The translations under genes were made by a program, and so were the position numbers. Shown piece after piece: positions 33,641 through 46,004 of a stretch of 64,000 bases of DNA (positions are counted from its first letter, which is position 1; every line of letters starts with the position of its first letter). Under the pieces are notes generated by a model, which saw only the letters and a program-made list of their open reading frames with translations, searched no databases and had not been told where the DNA came from. Origin of the DNA: Mercenaria mercenaria (taxonomy: Eukaryota; Mollusca; Bivalvia; Venerida; Veneridae); the NCBI RefSeq assembly GCF_021730395.1, contig NC_069367.1, forward strand, positions 18,846,501 to 18,910,500. The letters are read 5' to 3'.

Positions 33641-36215
33641 GCATCTGAGTAACGATATCATATCATCTAGACATTTGTTGCCTTTACATAGCAGCAAAAC
33701 CTAGCATTACCGAACTTATTTATTATTTGAATATCCCGGTTGTTTTAACTTACTTCGATGTAATGTTTAGGACGGATTACACCAAACCGGAAGTGACTAC
33801 TCAGTGTTACATGTGAAGTAGTCCAAAATGTAGTTCCATGCTATGGATGAAATCTGGTATAATGAGTGACATGAGGAAGTGACAGTTAAATTTTTGGCTT
33901 ATGTTTATTACTTTTTTCATTGTAAATTTCTTGGAATAAGTTTTATTCTTTGCGAAAAATGTCTACCTACGCGTAACTGCTAAACGGCTGTTTTCATGGG
34001 GGCATTTTTAGAGGATGATGTTTCTCAGAACAGATTATTTTTCTTATATTCAACATAACATGTCAATATTTTTCTATTTTTGATAAGAAGACATGTTATA
34101 CTAAATGACCATATATGGTTTTCATATCATTGAAATGCTCTAAAGTGCTGAAAATGAGGTCTGAATGTTTTGTTATTAATACGGGAAAACCGAAGGTTTT
34201 TCCGTCTATAGATAATGTGTACGTGTATATATGTCAAAGTAAACCTATATACCGTTCAACTTGGGAATATGTTCTATACCTTCACCGGTTTTGTTGTTGT
34301 TGTTCTCTCATAATTCTACCGGACCTGCTGCCGTGCTTGCGCAATAAATAATTTTCAGGACGACATTTGATAAAATAAAATTTCTTATGAACGATCGGGC
34401 GCCGCATTACTTTACTCCATAGATACGCTTTTTACCACCTCTATCCATTCCCTGATAGATACCCTTTTTACCACCTCTATCCATTCCCTGATAGATACTC
34501 TTTTTGACGCCTTCAAGTTTAAAAGCAAATTATGAATAAAGTACAACATCAAGAAATCCCACAAAAGCATTTTTGTAAAGTTTAAACCATGTACAAATGA
34601 TATCTGTCAAAAAAATATATGGTTTATATTTGATTTTTAATGGTAATTTAAACCTGAAATGAGGTAGTGTATTTATGGAAAATTACTGTGAGGAAAGTTT
34701 CATCTTGAGCTAAAATTAGCCTGATCAAGGCTAATTATACCCCCAAGTTTATCTTTACAAATTATGAATTTGTGTAGTACTTATTTGTACAAATTGTGAA
34801 TTTGTGCAAGCTAAAAATAGTACTGTAAATATTTTTAGGTTTCTGCATTTCCCAGGTGATTTAGAAAGCGGAACTTTTTTTCAATGGATTTATATAAAAA
34901 ATATACACTTTATGATGGATTAAAAAAGTAACTGTTGCAAATACATATTGGTCTGATTTACCCTGAAGACAAATTAACAGCTAATTACCTGCTGCACTAA
35001 GGAATTTTATGACATAAGTCTGTATATTACCTATCAGTGTGGGGTATGGTTGATTGCCTGGGTGATCTTTGGATAATTGGCGTGTGCTATGGATAATTGT
35101 AGGCAACTTTGATGTTAATCCAATTAAGAAATTTTACTGATAAGTGTTTTTATAAGCTGATAAAATTGCTTTTGATCAATTATTCTTATAAAAACATTAT
35201 GTAACTAATATACCAGGGGAAAACCTGAGGGTGTCAAATATGCAAATTAATCATACAAATTACAAGACTTAGTAAAAAAAAAAATTAAAAAGCTGATTAT
35301 AATTTGCATGGGAAAATAAAACTGCAGATTTTCTTAAAAATATATTAAAAAAAAAAGATTCAGATAAAAAAATAACAATACTGTCATAAATAATAATAAA
35401 AAGGAAAACAAAAATAAGTTGGCAGTAACAAATGTGTTTTTCTTTCTTTTTATTACTTTTTAAAAGCCCTTGACTTGATGAATCCTTGAAGAAATCCCTT
35501 TTTAGCCAGCCTTTGTCTTGAATCTAATAAAATAATTTTATTTACACCAAAAATATTTTCAAAATAATATTAAATATGTAAAAATGCAGAAATAAATAAG
35601 TACCATCAATAGAAAAGTAGCTAAAATTATTATAGAAAAGTAAACTAATGGGTTTAAAGCTTTGTATGTCAAAAAATATTTATCACTCTTTTATGTAAAA
35701 TGTACCATTAGAAAGAAAATTTAATTGTGAAAAAACTTTATGTTGGTTACTAAGTGTTTAAAACAATATTAAATATAGTAATATTGAATTGAATAACACA
35801 GGTATAAATTCTGCATATTTTCCCCAATATCCTGTATGGAGATAGTGTACTGATTATCAGTAAAGCTGTATGGATATGATAAGCCTAATTAGGCTAAATG
35901 TATATGGAGTAAAGGGTTAAACAAATTATTCTATCCAGTTGAAAATTCGCGGTATCAATAGAAATCGGTGTTATTCGGGTTTCTTCATGAAACGAGTTTA
36001 TGGATGATTCAAGCGGCCCGCTTTTTGTTCCCAATAATGAATTATGATGTAAGCTACATTACTGCACTGTTTGAATAACAAAACCATTGTTTATTTATTT
36101 CTATGAATGTAGAAAAGCCAATAATTTCAAAAATGTCAATGTAAAACGAATATACACACGCTGTCCTAACAAAATTCATTTATATACATAATTTTATCAC
36201 ACATTTATGTCACAA
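33641..36215. other. AT-rich unassigned sequence with one small tandem repeat
   Basis: No gene is supported. 34419-34515 holds about 2.5 copies of a 38-bp unit (TTTTTACCACCTCTATCC, ATTCCCTGATAGATAC). The rest shows homopolymer-rich, low-complexity DNA. Confidence 0.45.
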
Positions 36216-36312
36216 GTCACTGTGGTCCAGTGGTTAGCGTACATATTTTCCATGCGCGAGGTCCGAGTTCGAATCTCGTAAGGTAATTGATTTTTTTTTT
36301 TTTTTTTTTTAG
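36216..36312 (+). repeat. tRNA-like relic followed by a poly-T run
   Basis: GTGGTCCAGTGGTTAGCG resembles a tRNA A-box region and CCGAGTTCGAATCTCG forms a T-arm. The acceptor arms do not pair and a run of more than 20 T follows. It is probably a tRNA pseudogene or SINE head. Confidence 0.5.
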
Positions 36313-38014
36313 CTAAGGCCCAATTTAATTTTTTTTCTTTATATTTATCACACTTTTTTCAATTACTGGAACACAAATCAATAATAAGTATAGTTAACCA
36401 ATGTTCTGTCTGTAAATTTTGAACAAAATATTCGAAGGCATGGAAAAGCATATATCAATATTGCTTATCTCCCCTCCCTTCCACAATCTTTCACATACAT
36501 TGCAACTACTTTCTAAAAGTCAATTCATTGACTAGAGTTTTAGTAAAATTACACTTGGAACAAAATGTTGGCTATAAACTTGAGAGGCTCACTACGATCA
36601 CTATCAAGCTAAGAAATTAACCTTAATCATATTCAAAAAAAGGTCCCAGACTGTTAGCAGTTAGGTATATTAAATTGAATTTAGACCAAGAGTGTTTGTG
36701 TTATATATAAAATTCTGGTCAAGAACTTTTTACAATGAATTTGAAATAAAAATTTCACAAGTAAATGGTTGTTTGTCATTCTAACATACACGAGTTTTAC
36801 CATATCTGTATTAGTGGAACACAATTTGTCCTAAAAGAGTGTCATTTGACAATAACGGCATTTAAAAGAATTAAAATAGTCTGTGTTTAGGATAGCAGGA
36901 TTATGTAAGTTCCGGTATCTATACTACAAAAGAATATCAGAACAAGATGATATTGAATGTGATGTTACGCAGGCATAATGTGTAAATTGTTGTGTTTTAT
37001 TTTTTGGATTGTTTTGTCGTTTTTAGAAACTATTTGTTTGTAACAAATGAACTGAAAAGAATATGTGCATTTCCGGATTCAGAAATTTGTATTAGAGAAA
37101 CAAATTGATAGCAAAGGCATGTTCGTTGTAAACAGAAACAAAATTGGTAATATTATGTATAAATAAATGACTTGCATTTATCTGTATATAATAAAATATT
37201 TATCCAAAACTACTGAGGAAGAGTGTGTTTTACGCATGCTCACTGACAACACATAAAGGCCTGATATTGGGTCACTTTTGAATGACTGTTGCACCATATA
37301 TAATACTATGAGGAAATTTTTGTAAATGACAAAGTGTTCGAATTTATCAATGTTCGTACAGCCCCCATTTTACATACCCCTTTCCGGCGCTCACTTCGTG
37401 TGAGTTAAAATTTGCTTACTAGATATAAATTCGAATTATGTAAAGTTTTCAGCAAAAGCATTATTTTGATACCAATAAATGATAACAATTTGCAGAAATA
37501 AAAAAGTGACAGGTCAAAACCCCCCCCCCCCCGTTATCTGTCCGGGTTTATGCAACAGTTTCGTTTTTGTCGTGTTGAGCGACATGTGAAGTTTCCACTT
37601 TTCTCTATTTTATCATCAGTACAACTAATGGTGCGTTTTTGGGGCTAGATTCTGTGCACCCAAATATCACTATTATCTTTAACTCATGAACACTGTTTTC
37701 CATTGTCTGTCTAGTCTTGATACATTTGAAGAAATGATTAGATCTATGTTCATTTAAACAAAACTTTTTAAAACATTTCCCCTTCTTATTTTTATAACAA
37801 TAGCAAAACCATCAGGCTTACTGTCAAAACTGAAAGCCAAACAAAAAATATCAGAAAGAACAATTTAATGCAGAAAAAATGATAGAATCCGTATCACTAT
37901 CACTAGGTTTTCCCGTCAGATAGGCAGCGCCTAATTTCATATTATGAAATAAATAAGGAATTGAATTGGTAGAATGTAACCTATATTGAAATCGGTCGAG
38001 AGATGGTACAAGGA
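36313..38014. other. AT-rich unassigned sequence
   Basis: No genes or repeat family were recognised. A C14 run lies near 37520. Confidence 0.4.
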
Positions 38015-38264
38015 GGCTATAGCTTATTTTCGCATATAAAAAGTTATTTTCGTAAGCAATTTTGACGCATGTTAATTAAAATCGCTGATTATTTCCTAAT
38101 TGTTGGACTAAAATAAATTATTTTTGCTTTATAAGGGTCTATTGATCGTATCTATATAACGATATAAAATAAATTTAATTTAGACATAAAAGAAAAAAAA
38201 GGCTTATTTTCGTAAAAATTCTTATTTTCGCGAAAATAACCTTATTTTCGCACTTTAGGCCTAC
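38015..38264 (+). mobile_element. H-family element, right end of copy 2
   Basis: It matches 28245-28430 and then continues to the terminus CTTATTTTCGCGAAAATAAC and CACTTTAGGCCTAC. The same terminus recurs at 41098-41111. The left part is missing. Confidence 0.6.
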
Positions 38265-38330
38265 TGCCTAAAGTACGAAAATAAGGTTATTTTCGCGAAA
38301 ATAAGATTGTTTTACGAAAATAAGCCATAT
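38200..38330. repeat. ~130-bp palindrome formed by two abutted element ends
   Basis: The right end of one H copy (…CACTTTAGGCCTAC) meets the inverted end of the next (TGCCTAAAGTACG…) at about 38264. Each arm contains TTTTCGCGAAAA, itself a 12-bp palindrome, and repeated TTATTTTCG. Confidence 0.75.
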
Positions 38331-39599
38331 ATTTTTTATTTCTTTATTTTTTTTAATTCTTTGGTTTCTTAAAGACTATATTAGTATATGCTTCCATACG
38401 GAAAACGAGCGATTTTTATCTAATAATAAAGAAATAATCATCATTTATATGCAAACCGCGCTGATTTTACTTACGAAAATAACCGAAATAAATGCGAAAA
38501 TAAGCTATTTCTTTTATATCAGTTTATTTTTTAGATATTTTTCTTTAATTTTCTTAAAGACTATAACAATACATGCCCCCATACGGAAAATGATTAATTT
38601 GAATCTTATAATAACGAAATAGTAAGCATTTATGTGTCAGCCGCACTGATTTCAATTACGATAATAGCAGTAATAATTGCGAAAATAAGCCATATCGTTT
38701 AAACTTTTTTTTTTTAAATATCTTCTTTTACTTTCTTAAGGACTATAACAGTTAATGCCTCTATGTGAAAAATCAATCATTTTTATCTTTTAGTGAGAAT
38801 AACGGGAATTATTAACGAATATAACGGGAATTATGTATTAGATTACGGGGATTTTAATTACTAAAATAACTTTATTAAGTTACATATTTTAAATCTCTTT
38901 TTATTATAATTTTTTTATGAACGATACATGCATCTCATTTCAATGGGTTTCATCCAAATATAAATATTTATAATGTTATTCAAAGTAGTTTATGATGTTA
39001 ATATTTACAATCATAAACAGGAAAACGTTATATATATATATATTTATATATGCAGAGAGATGCAGGTTTCGCATTTTAATAAGAATTACCTTTTTTGGTG
39101 AAATTTCCGTAAAATACATAGAAAAATAGTTTATATCATACAAAATAACGATTTATGTCTCTTTGAAATAATATGGTATATAATAATATTTCTCTCCATT
39201 GTTCCCTTTAATTGCTACTACAAACAACATATCACTTTTGATTGGATTATCACACCTTGAAATTATGAGATATGATATCTATTCAGTGAAAAAAATCAGA
39301 ACCTTTCCTTTTAGAAATACAAAAAAAGGTATAGAGTTTTCATGTTACTTAATGAATATCACTTCAATATCATAAAAATCATAAATGATATATGCCAGGT
39401 AATATTAAGATTTTATATTTTAAAATATATGAAGAAAAGTCAAGAATTTCAAGATTTTTTTTTTTGATATAATTTTTAGTGGTTGTCACAATAGACTTGA
39501 CAATGATTATATCTATAAGATACAAGTGTCTCCAAAATCGAGACCTTGTCTTGACATTGGCAAACATGTAAATTGATATCAGTTTGGATACATTCTTCT

Positions 39600-39668
39600 G
39601 TAGTAGTTAAGGTGTCAGCCACTCAATACAGAGGTTGCGGGTTCGAATCCCACTGGGGTCACGACCGT
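39600..39668 (+). mobile_element. tRNA-derived SINE head
   Basis: GTAGTTAAGGTGTCAGCC and GGTTGCGGGTTCGAATCCC (B box) are followed by CACTGGGGTCACGACCG. It resembles the head of a common bivalve tRNA-SINE. No clear target duplication was found. Confidence 0.55.
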
Positions 39669-39917
39669 AACTTCTCATAAGACACCTGTTGTGACTGTTT
39701 TTATATATCATATTATGAGGGATCCCAAAGCCTGAGGAGGACCCTCAGGTTTAAAAAGTAGAGATTCCTTTGGGAACCTTGTTCAAATAAGTTAGTGTCT
39801 AACCCTGTATGTTTCATTTTTAAAAAAATAATTTAAATTAAATATCCCAAAGGAGTTTCCATAAAGAAATTACTACCGTTATAAAAAATAATTCATAACA
39901 AAGCTAATATAACATAC

Positions 39918-40032
39918 CTGTGCCACATAGTCTATGGCGCCACTTGTCACACACGTCACATGTTACAGCTTCACATTTTGCAGTAACCTCCCTATCACAA
40001 ACACTCATTGTCAGACATTGTCCACAATTGCA
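39918..40032 (-). CDS. Cys-rich PHD-like zinc-finger exon fragment
   Basis: The minus-strand frame encodes about 38 residues with CNCGQC, CDREVTAKCEAVTC and CDVCDKWRHRLCGTG, and ends at a donor (CAG/GTATGT). The spacing C-x2-C, W-x-H-x2-C is that of PHD-type fingers, which usually read histone tails or sit beside transposase-like domains. The upstream acceptor (ATAAAAG) is weak and partner exons were not found. It may be a host exon or an exon of an old transposon gene. Confidence 0.4.
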
Positions 40033-40802
40033 CTTTTATTAATAATTTGATATTAAATTCAGAAAATATTCCAACTTAGGTTAAATACACAATGTTTACT
40101 ATTATAAATATTCCGTATCACAATAATTCAGATTCAAAGTTTCAAGAAGACATGAAATTAAGAAAATAAGTCTACAGTATATATAATAATCAGAAGCAAT
40201 TAAATTCTCTCACTTTTAATTGCAATCAATTTTTGGTATAGAATTATTGTTTGATTTAAAAAAAAAATATTTTATCTAAGAATATTTACAATAAAAAGCT
40301 ACACTATTATGATAATATTAATTACTCACTGTTTCTTTCATGTTTTCCTTTGATCAGAAATTCATCAAAAGACTTCAAAAACACCATGGAAATAATCGGA
40401 TTATCCCCGAAAAGCTGATAATCTTTAATTGATTGATCAGTAAGTGGTCAATCATGATTATGTTTTACTCAGTTTAGAGCTGCTAATTGGTTGACATGCA
40501 CTTCTTTAATCAATTGAATTTGAATTCTTTTATGTCATTTTCAAGTTGCATATTAATTGTTAATTGCACTTCTTTAATCAGTTGAATTTCATTTCTTTTA
40601 AGTCATTTCTAAGTTGCATAATAATCATTAATTTCTTATTTATGGTCAGAACATATCTGTTTAAATAACAAAAGAAAGAGAATAATCATTAATAAATAAA
40701 ACTGTCCATATAATCAACTTTGAAATTAGCAATTGAGTTTTATTAATAGATGTACTCCTGCATTTTTCAACATTGTAACATTATATATCAAAATCTGAAA
40801 AT

Positions 40803-40925
40803 GGGGTGAAATGTCACTTCCAAAAAAATGAAATTTTGGGGTGAAGTGACATCGGGGTGAAATGTCATCCAAAACAGGGGTGAATTGTCATGGGGTGAAA
40901 TGTCATCGGGGTGAAGTGTCTGTTT
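40803..40925 (+). repeat. GGGGTGAAATGTCATC minisatellite
   Basis: About six variants of GGGGTGAA(A/G)TGTCAT with 14-30 bp spacing. It lies just before the H-family right end. Confidence 0.7.
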
Positions 40926-41111
40926 TCCATAATTTCCTAATTGTTGGACTAAAATCGTTTAGTTCTGTTTTATAAGTATCAAATGATCGTCTCAATATAA
41001 TGATATAAAATAAATTTTAATTAGATATATAATAAAAAATATATATGGTTTATTTTCCTAAAAAAATCTTATTTTCGCGAAAATAACCTTATTTTCGCAC
41101 TTTAGGCCTAC

Positions 41112-41427
41112 CCATAGAATGTTACTGGAGAGACTACGGCCATTAGTCTGATTAGACGAAACGAAACCAGCAACCGAAGAAGTGCTGGTATGTATAATCA
41201 TGGATTTTTGTTATATTTGCCTCTGTATAGAAAGTATCAATCTGTACGCTATGGTGGCGTCGTGTTGGCGAGGCGAAAACACGACAGCTATTCGTCTGGT
41301 CCCAGAATAGTCCAAATAATTGTACTCAAGAGTTGAATATCATATATTTTTTTGACTGGTCGATAAAGGTAGATAACGTGAAATATCAGAATGTAAAATC
41401 GGTCTACCCGAGGTCTCATAATTAGAC
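41112..41427. other. Unassigned sequence
   Basis: No gene was seen. The stretch CGTAGTCTCTCCAGTAAC (minus strand, 41120-41137) looks repeat-like but was not placed in a family. Confidence 0.3.
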
Positions 41428-41429
41428 TA

Positions 41430-43364
41430 GAGTGGTGGAACCTATGCTCGCGGTATTTTGTACATATATAACCTTTTTAAGAAGCAAGAAAAAAATATTA
41501 TTTCGATTTGCCTATGCAAAAACTTAAAGTTATCCTCCTTTTATCGAAACATATTGTTGATTTGCGTCATCACGTGACTTGGTCGTCTCGTGAGCTATCG
41601 ACACGGCATACGTGAAAAGGTGAAAATTCGCCCTGAATGGAACCTATGCTGGCGGTATGTAATATCGATTAAACTAAGGACGAAAAAAAAAAATCAGCAG
41701 GCTAAAAATGAACAAGCAAGCATATGCGAATATAATATTTAGAACATTACTCATTTATTATGTGAAAAACAAAATAAATGGGGATAAAATTTAGTATGTG
41801 CCTCTATGTGTAGAGTGATGGAACCTATGCTCGCGGTATTTTGTAAATATATTATCCTTTTAAGAAGCAAGAAAAGATTATTATTTCGATTTGCCTATGC
41901 AAAAACATAAAGTTATCCTCCTTTTATCGAAACATATTGTTGATGTGCGTCATCACATGACTTAGTCGTCTTGTGAGCTATCGACACGGCATACGTGAAA
42001 ATGTGAAATTTCGCCCTGAAGGGAACCTATGCTGGCGGTATGATATATCTATCAAACTAAGAATGAAACAAAATTTCAGCAGGCTAAAAATGAACAATCA
42101 AGCATATGCGAGTATAATATTTGGAATATTACTCATTTATTATGTGAAAAACAAAAGAAATAAGGATAAAAATTAGTATGTGCCTCTATGTGTATATTTC
42201 TCTTACAGAAATGGAATCACTATTAGAACAAAGCTTAAAAACGTATAATAATGCAATATAAAAACAGAATGTTCAAGAATTAATGATTCAAACAACGACA
42301 GTGATTAACTCACTAATGTTTCCTACACTTCTTTGGTGTGTAGGATAATTACTCCTCCCTACATCTCAGCAAGAGCCATTTGGACTTCGTCAAAATACTA
42401 TGATCAACATTGATCTTTTCATGGTTCGACAGGCACTCGTAGTGTAGCCAGGTGTCACATTCATCACATATTGCTCTTAAATGTATCTTATATCTGAATT
42501 CAATACATGATTTCTAAAAGACTATCTTTAGCTGGGTGATTTTGACGTATTTGTCTGAGATTTGTGCGACGAAAACAGATTGCGTAAAATGTATCGGTTG
42601 CTGTATACGTCACGTGAGCGGCACGCGCGGCTATCGCCACGTTTGTTGTAAAGGCATTTCACAACTGGTCTGTGTTGAACTTAGTATGATGAAATATTTT
42701 TATCTGTGCTTCTGCAGAGTGCGTATTTATCGAAATACTGCGAGCACAGGCATACCGCGAGCATAGGTTCCACCACTCTATATTTCCCTTTCAGAAATAG
42801 AGTCACTATTAGAACAAAGCTTAAAAACGTGTAATAATGTTGTTTAAAAACAGAATGTTCAAGTATTAAAGATTCAAACAACGACAGTGATTAACTCGCT
42901 AATGTTTTCTGCACTTCTTTTGTGTGTAGGAAATTTACTCCTCCCTACATCTCAGAAAGAACCATTTGGACTTTGTCAAAATACTAAGATCAACATCGAT
43001 CTTTTCATGGTTCGAAAGGCACTCGTTGTGTAGCCAGGCGTCACATTCATCACATCTTGCTCTTAAATGTATCTTATATCTGAATGTAATGCATGATTTC
43101 TAAAAAACTAACTTTAGTTTAGTGATTTTGACATATTTGTGTGAGATTTGTGCGACGGATACAGATTGCGTAAAATGTATCGGCTGCTGTATACGTCACG
43201 TGAGCGGCACGCGCGGCTATCGCTGCATTTGTTGTAAAGGCATTTCACCACTGGTCGGTGTTGAACATAGCATGATGAAATATTTTTATCAGTGCTTCTG
43301 CAGCGAGCATATTTATCGAAATACCGCGAGCATAGGAATACCACGAGCATAGGTTCCACCACTC
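41430..43364. mobile_element. TA-target MITE, outer copy, split by a copy of itself
   Basis: The ends are GAGTGGTGGAACCTATGC and its inverse, flanked by TA at 41428-41429 and 43365-43366. Removing the inner copy and one TA leaves about 967 bp. The terminal motif also recurs internally (GGAACCTATGCTGGCGGTAT near 41639) and is doubled at the right end. No transposase was found. The ends and TA target fit a Tc1/mariner-type non-autonomous element. Confidence 0.85.
41813..42778. mobile_element. TA-target MITE, inner copy (966 bp)
   Basis: It starts GAGTGATGGAACCTATGC, ends with the inverse, and has TA at 41811-41812 and 42779-42780. It is inserted at a TA inside the outer copy in the same orientation. 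Left and right halves match the outer halves at roughly 90-95% by eye. Open frames such as 42536-42766 occur in both copies and look non-coding. Confidence 0.85.
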
Positions 43365-43366
43365 TA

Positions 43367-44060
43367 CTGGTTTCAGACCAGTTTCCGATAAAAAATGAGG
43401 GTTTTCAATATATTTATTTTTAAATACAAATTGTTTACAAAAGTAATCTACAAATCGTTAAACCCTAGTCTTTACTCTTTGCAAGGATGTAAACAATACC
43501 GGCCTTATCTGCGCATGCGTCCAAAACAGGGGCTCCGAAAGGGCAGTCTAATTAACGTTAATTGGTTTATCTACAGTACCAGTTTCCGATAAATGGATTT
43601 TTAAGCAGCTTTAAAATTGTTTTGACTGAAAATCTTTTATAATTTTGATTTTAAATTATGTAATTAACCATTACTACTTTTCCCATAAATCGTACAGGGT
43701 GTGGCTATCTTCCGTTCCGTTACATACGGTACCGTACAGCACCTTACAATCATATTATGCAACACTTCAGACAAGCACCTTTCACATCGTGTATTTGTCT
43801 AGCTTGTAAACAGTAGTTTATCTGATTACTGTACCCCACGGTATATGGGACTTTTATATTGATTTTAAGTCCTTAAGCTGTGTTATATAGATTTTAAAAA
43901 AGTAATAAAAAAAGATAAAAGTTCAAGTGGAGGCTGGGATTCGAACCCACGACCTCTTACACCTGAAGCGAGCGCTTTACCTTGTAACTAAATACCTATG
44001 TGATACTTTAGCAATATAATTTCCTTAATATTTTATCTAATTATAAAGGGAGAGTACCAG
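43367..44060. other. Unassigned sequence with repeated TTTCCGATAAA motif
   Basis: CAGTTTCCGATAAA occurs at about 43380 and again at 43581. No gene was found. A tRNA-like relic at 43927-43996 is listed separately. Confidence 0.35.
43927..43996 (-). repeat. tRNA-like relic
   Basis: The minus strand has TAGTTACAAGGTAAAGC (A-box-like) and GTGGGTTCGAATCCCAGCC (B box and T arm). The arms do not fold as a full tRNA. Confidence 0.5.
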
Positions 44061-44681
44061 TACTGGTTTCCCAGTAGTTTCAGGACCGAAATCACTATTT
44101 TTTGACAGTAACATTCAAACAAAACATAGTAGAAACATACATTTTTCACAGAAAAAAGCTAGGTTCTTCGTTAACACCATGCAGAATTCGTATTACTGGC
44201 ACGTGAGTAGTGTATTACTGGCACGCGAGTAGTCCCTGGACAGAAATCGCATATATTTCGTCCTCAAAAGCTAATGTATACAGTTTGTTTTATATTGTGA
44301 CGGTCAGACTGTAACGCGGTGGCTGCAAAAGTCAGAAATTAAAAAGCAGCCACTCAGCGACAGTAAGCTTGTCTGCAGTATTACCAGTTTAGGGGTTTTT
44401 CTGTGAAATGATGTCACGTTCGCGGGGAATTAGCAAGGCCCGAAAAGGGGTCTGTAGAACGTCAAATTCTAACACGATCCGATTCATTTTCTTATTAAAC
44501 AAAGAAGACAGAAAACTGTGAATTATAAGACAACAAATCACTGTTCTGACGTCACAGTTATTACGTCATGGCGTCAAACGGCATAGCGGCGCGCTAGAAA
44601 AGAAACCGATTGAAAACGGGCAAATATTTAATGAATGTCGTCAAGGATGTACTTAAAAATCATGTTTAATGTGTTAGAATC

Positions 44682-44851
44682 GAAATAATATATCTCATCC
44701 AGTGATTTGCTCTTGAATAAATCATTGTTTGTCGTTCAGATGCGTATTATTATATCACTGGGGCTGCGCCCTCGTGATATAATTCCTTCGCATCTGAACT
44801 CCAAACAATGATTTATTTAACTACAAATCACTGGATGAGAAATATTATTTC
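44682..44851. repeat. 170-bp foldback hairpin
   Basis: Arms of about 75 bp (GAAATAATAT, CTCATCCAGTGATTTG, AATCATTGTTTG, CAGATGCG, TATATCAC) pair imperfectly around GGGGCTGCGCCC. Confidence 0.8.
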
Positions 44852-45225
44852 TTAATTTTAACATGCTCGATGCCCGGACACCATTTTTTCATGAATATAT
44901 TTATCGGGAACTGCCCATATGAGCTGGAATTATGAAAAAGACAAATGATATTTTATAAGACAACTGTAAAAAGTAAAAAGATCGAACGTTTGCGTCAAAT
45001 TTATTTGTCCCAGCCACGCGGAAAATTGCGACAACAGAAAATAGAATAATTAAGCTTAAGTCATGGACAATAACTGGCTAATCGAACAAATTATGAAATA
45101 TTTTGGCATACTAGTATTGTTGTCACAAAGAAAATATGTTTTCTTGTTGAAAGTGTGTGTATCTGCTAGTCGTGAAGTAAAAACATGTAGCCTTAATTTT
45201 TAAACCCTCCAGACCGGCCTTTTTT

Positions 45226-45237
45226 GCGCATGCGCAA
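45226..45237. promoter_or_regulatory. NRF1-type palindrome
   Basis: TGCGCATGCGCA lies inside a longer perfect A/T-extended palindrome (45221-45242). A weaker copy, CTGCGCATGCGCA, is at 47459-47471. No promoter context is evident. Confidence 0.3.
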
Positions 45238-45817
45238 AAAAACGGAAGCCCCCGCAAGTGAAAATGTAAACAAGTAACCATGCGGAAGGATTTCTACGAT
45301 TATTATACTCATATGATTACCTGTGAAAAAATAAACTTTATAAACTTCTCCAAAACAAACGTCTGCATCATTAGGCACAAAAATATGTAGACGAATCGCG
45401 AAAACAGAGCGTTGCGGGAACGTGTTAGGGGACTACTGCTGTCCGGGGACTACTCGCGTGCCAGTAAACTTTCGTTCATAACAAAAATGTAGATGAGGCT
45501 TCAAACAGGGCAATTAATTCCATAAATATCTCAGTTAGTCAGAGTAGTTTTCCGGACCTTTCATTGTTACAGTTGTAACCTTTCGTTATATATATTCAAA
45601 ATTAAAACACAATTCTAAGGTGTGATGATGATTTGAAAAGTATATTTCAAGAACTTAACATATATTAGATTTATAATTTGCTCATTACAGTTACGTCTAA
45701 TTACGTTTGAATGACGTTTGCAACGTCACGCTAAAATGACGTGACTTATTCAGCGGACTGGTAATATTACAAAAAAGAAAATTAAGTAATTAACAACATT
45801 TTTAAAAAAAAAAAAGA

Positions 45818-45872
45818 TCAAGACCGGTCTCAAAATTGGTAGTCTAACGCCCTGACCACTCGGGCATGGACA
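45818..45872 (-). repeat. tRNA-like fragment (5' half)
   Basis: The minus strand reads GTCCATGCCCGAGTGGTC and GCGTTAGACTACCAATTTTG, like a Ser/Leu-type D-arm and anticodon arm. The T arm is absent and an A/T run follows. Confidence 0.45.
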
Positions 45873-46004
45873 CTGCTGCTAAACATTTGATTGATAGACG
45901 GTATCATAGGTAAATCCCTGTCTATTTTGGTTCTTATTTTTAATTGATGATTTAATGCCGTAGTATAGTGAATAGGTAGATTTTTTCTGACTTCCATTGT
46001 TTTT

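Larger units (their letters stand above)
38265..41111. mobile_element. H-family inverted-repeat element, 2.8 kb
   Basis: Inverted ends of about 60 bp are seen (TGCCTAAAGTACGAAAATAAGG at the left, CCTTATTTTCGCACTTTAGG at the right). Next to the left end are three subterminal tandem units of about 190 bp (38310-38880), each with GCGAAAATAAG, TTTCTTAAAGACTATA and CATACGGAAAA. No transposase was found. A SINE head, a PHD-like exon and a minisatellite lie within these limits, so the element may instead be two ends of separate copies. Confidence 0.5.
44218..45464. mobile_element. TA-flanked inverted-repeat element
   Basis: The ends CTGGCACGCGAGTAGTCCC and its inverse are flanked by TA (44216-44217 and 45465-45466). 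A partial extra copy of the end lies just outside (ATTACTGGCACGTGAGTAG near 44191). It carries an internal foldback at 44682-44851. No transposase was found. Confidence 0.65.

Noticed and set aside
42536-43352. Two similar Cys-rich frames (about 76 codons each)
   Set aside because: They are the same stretch in the two nested MITE copies. The Cys pattern differs between them and no domain fits.
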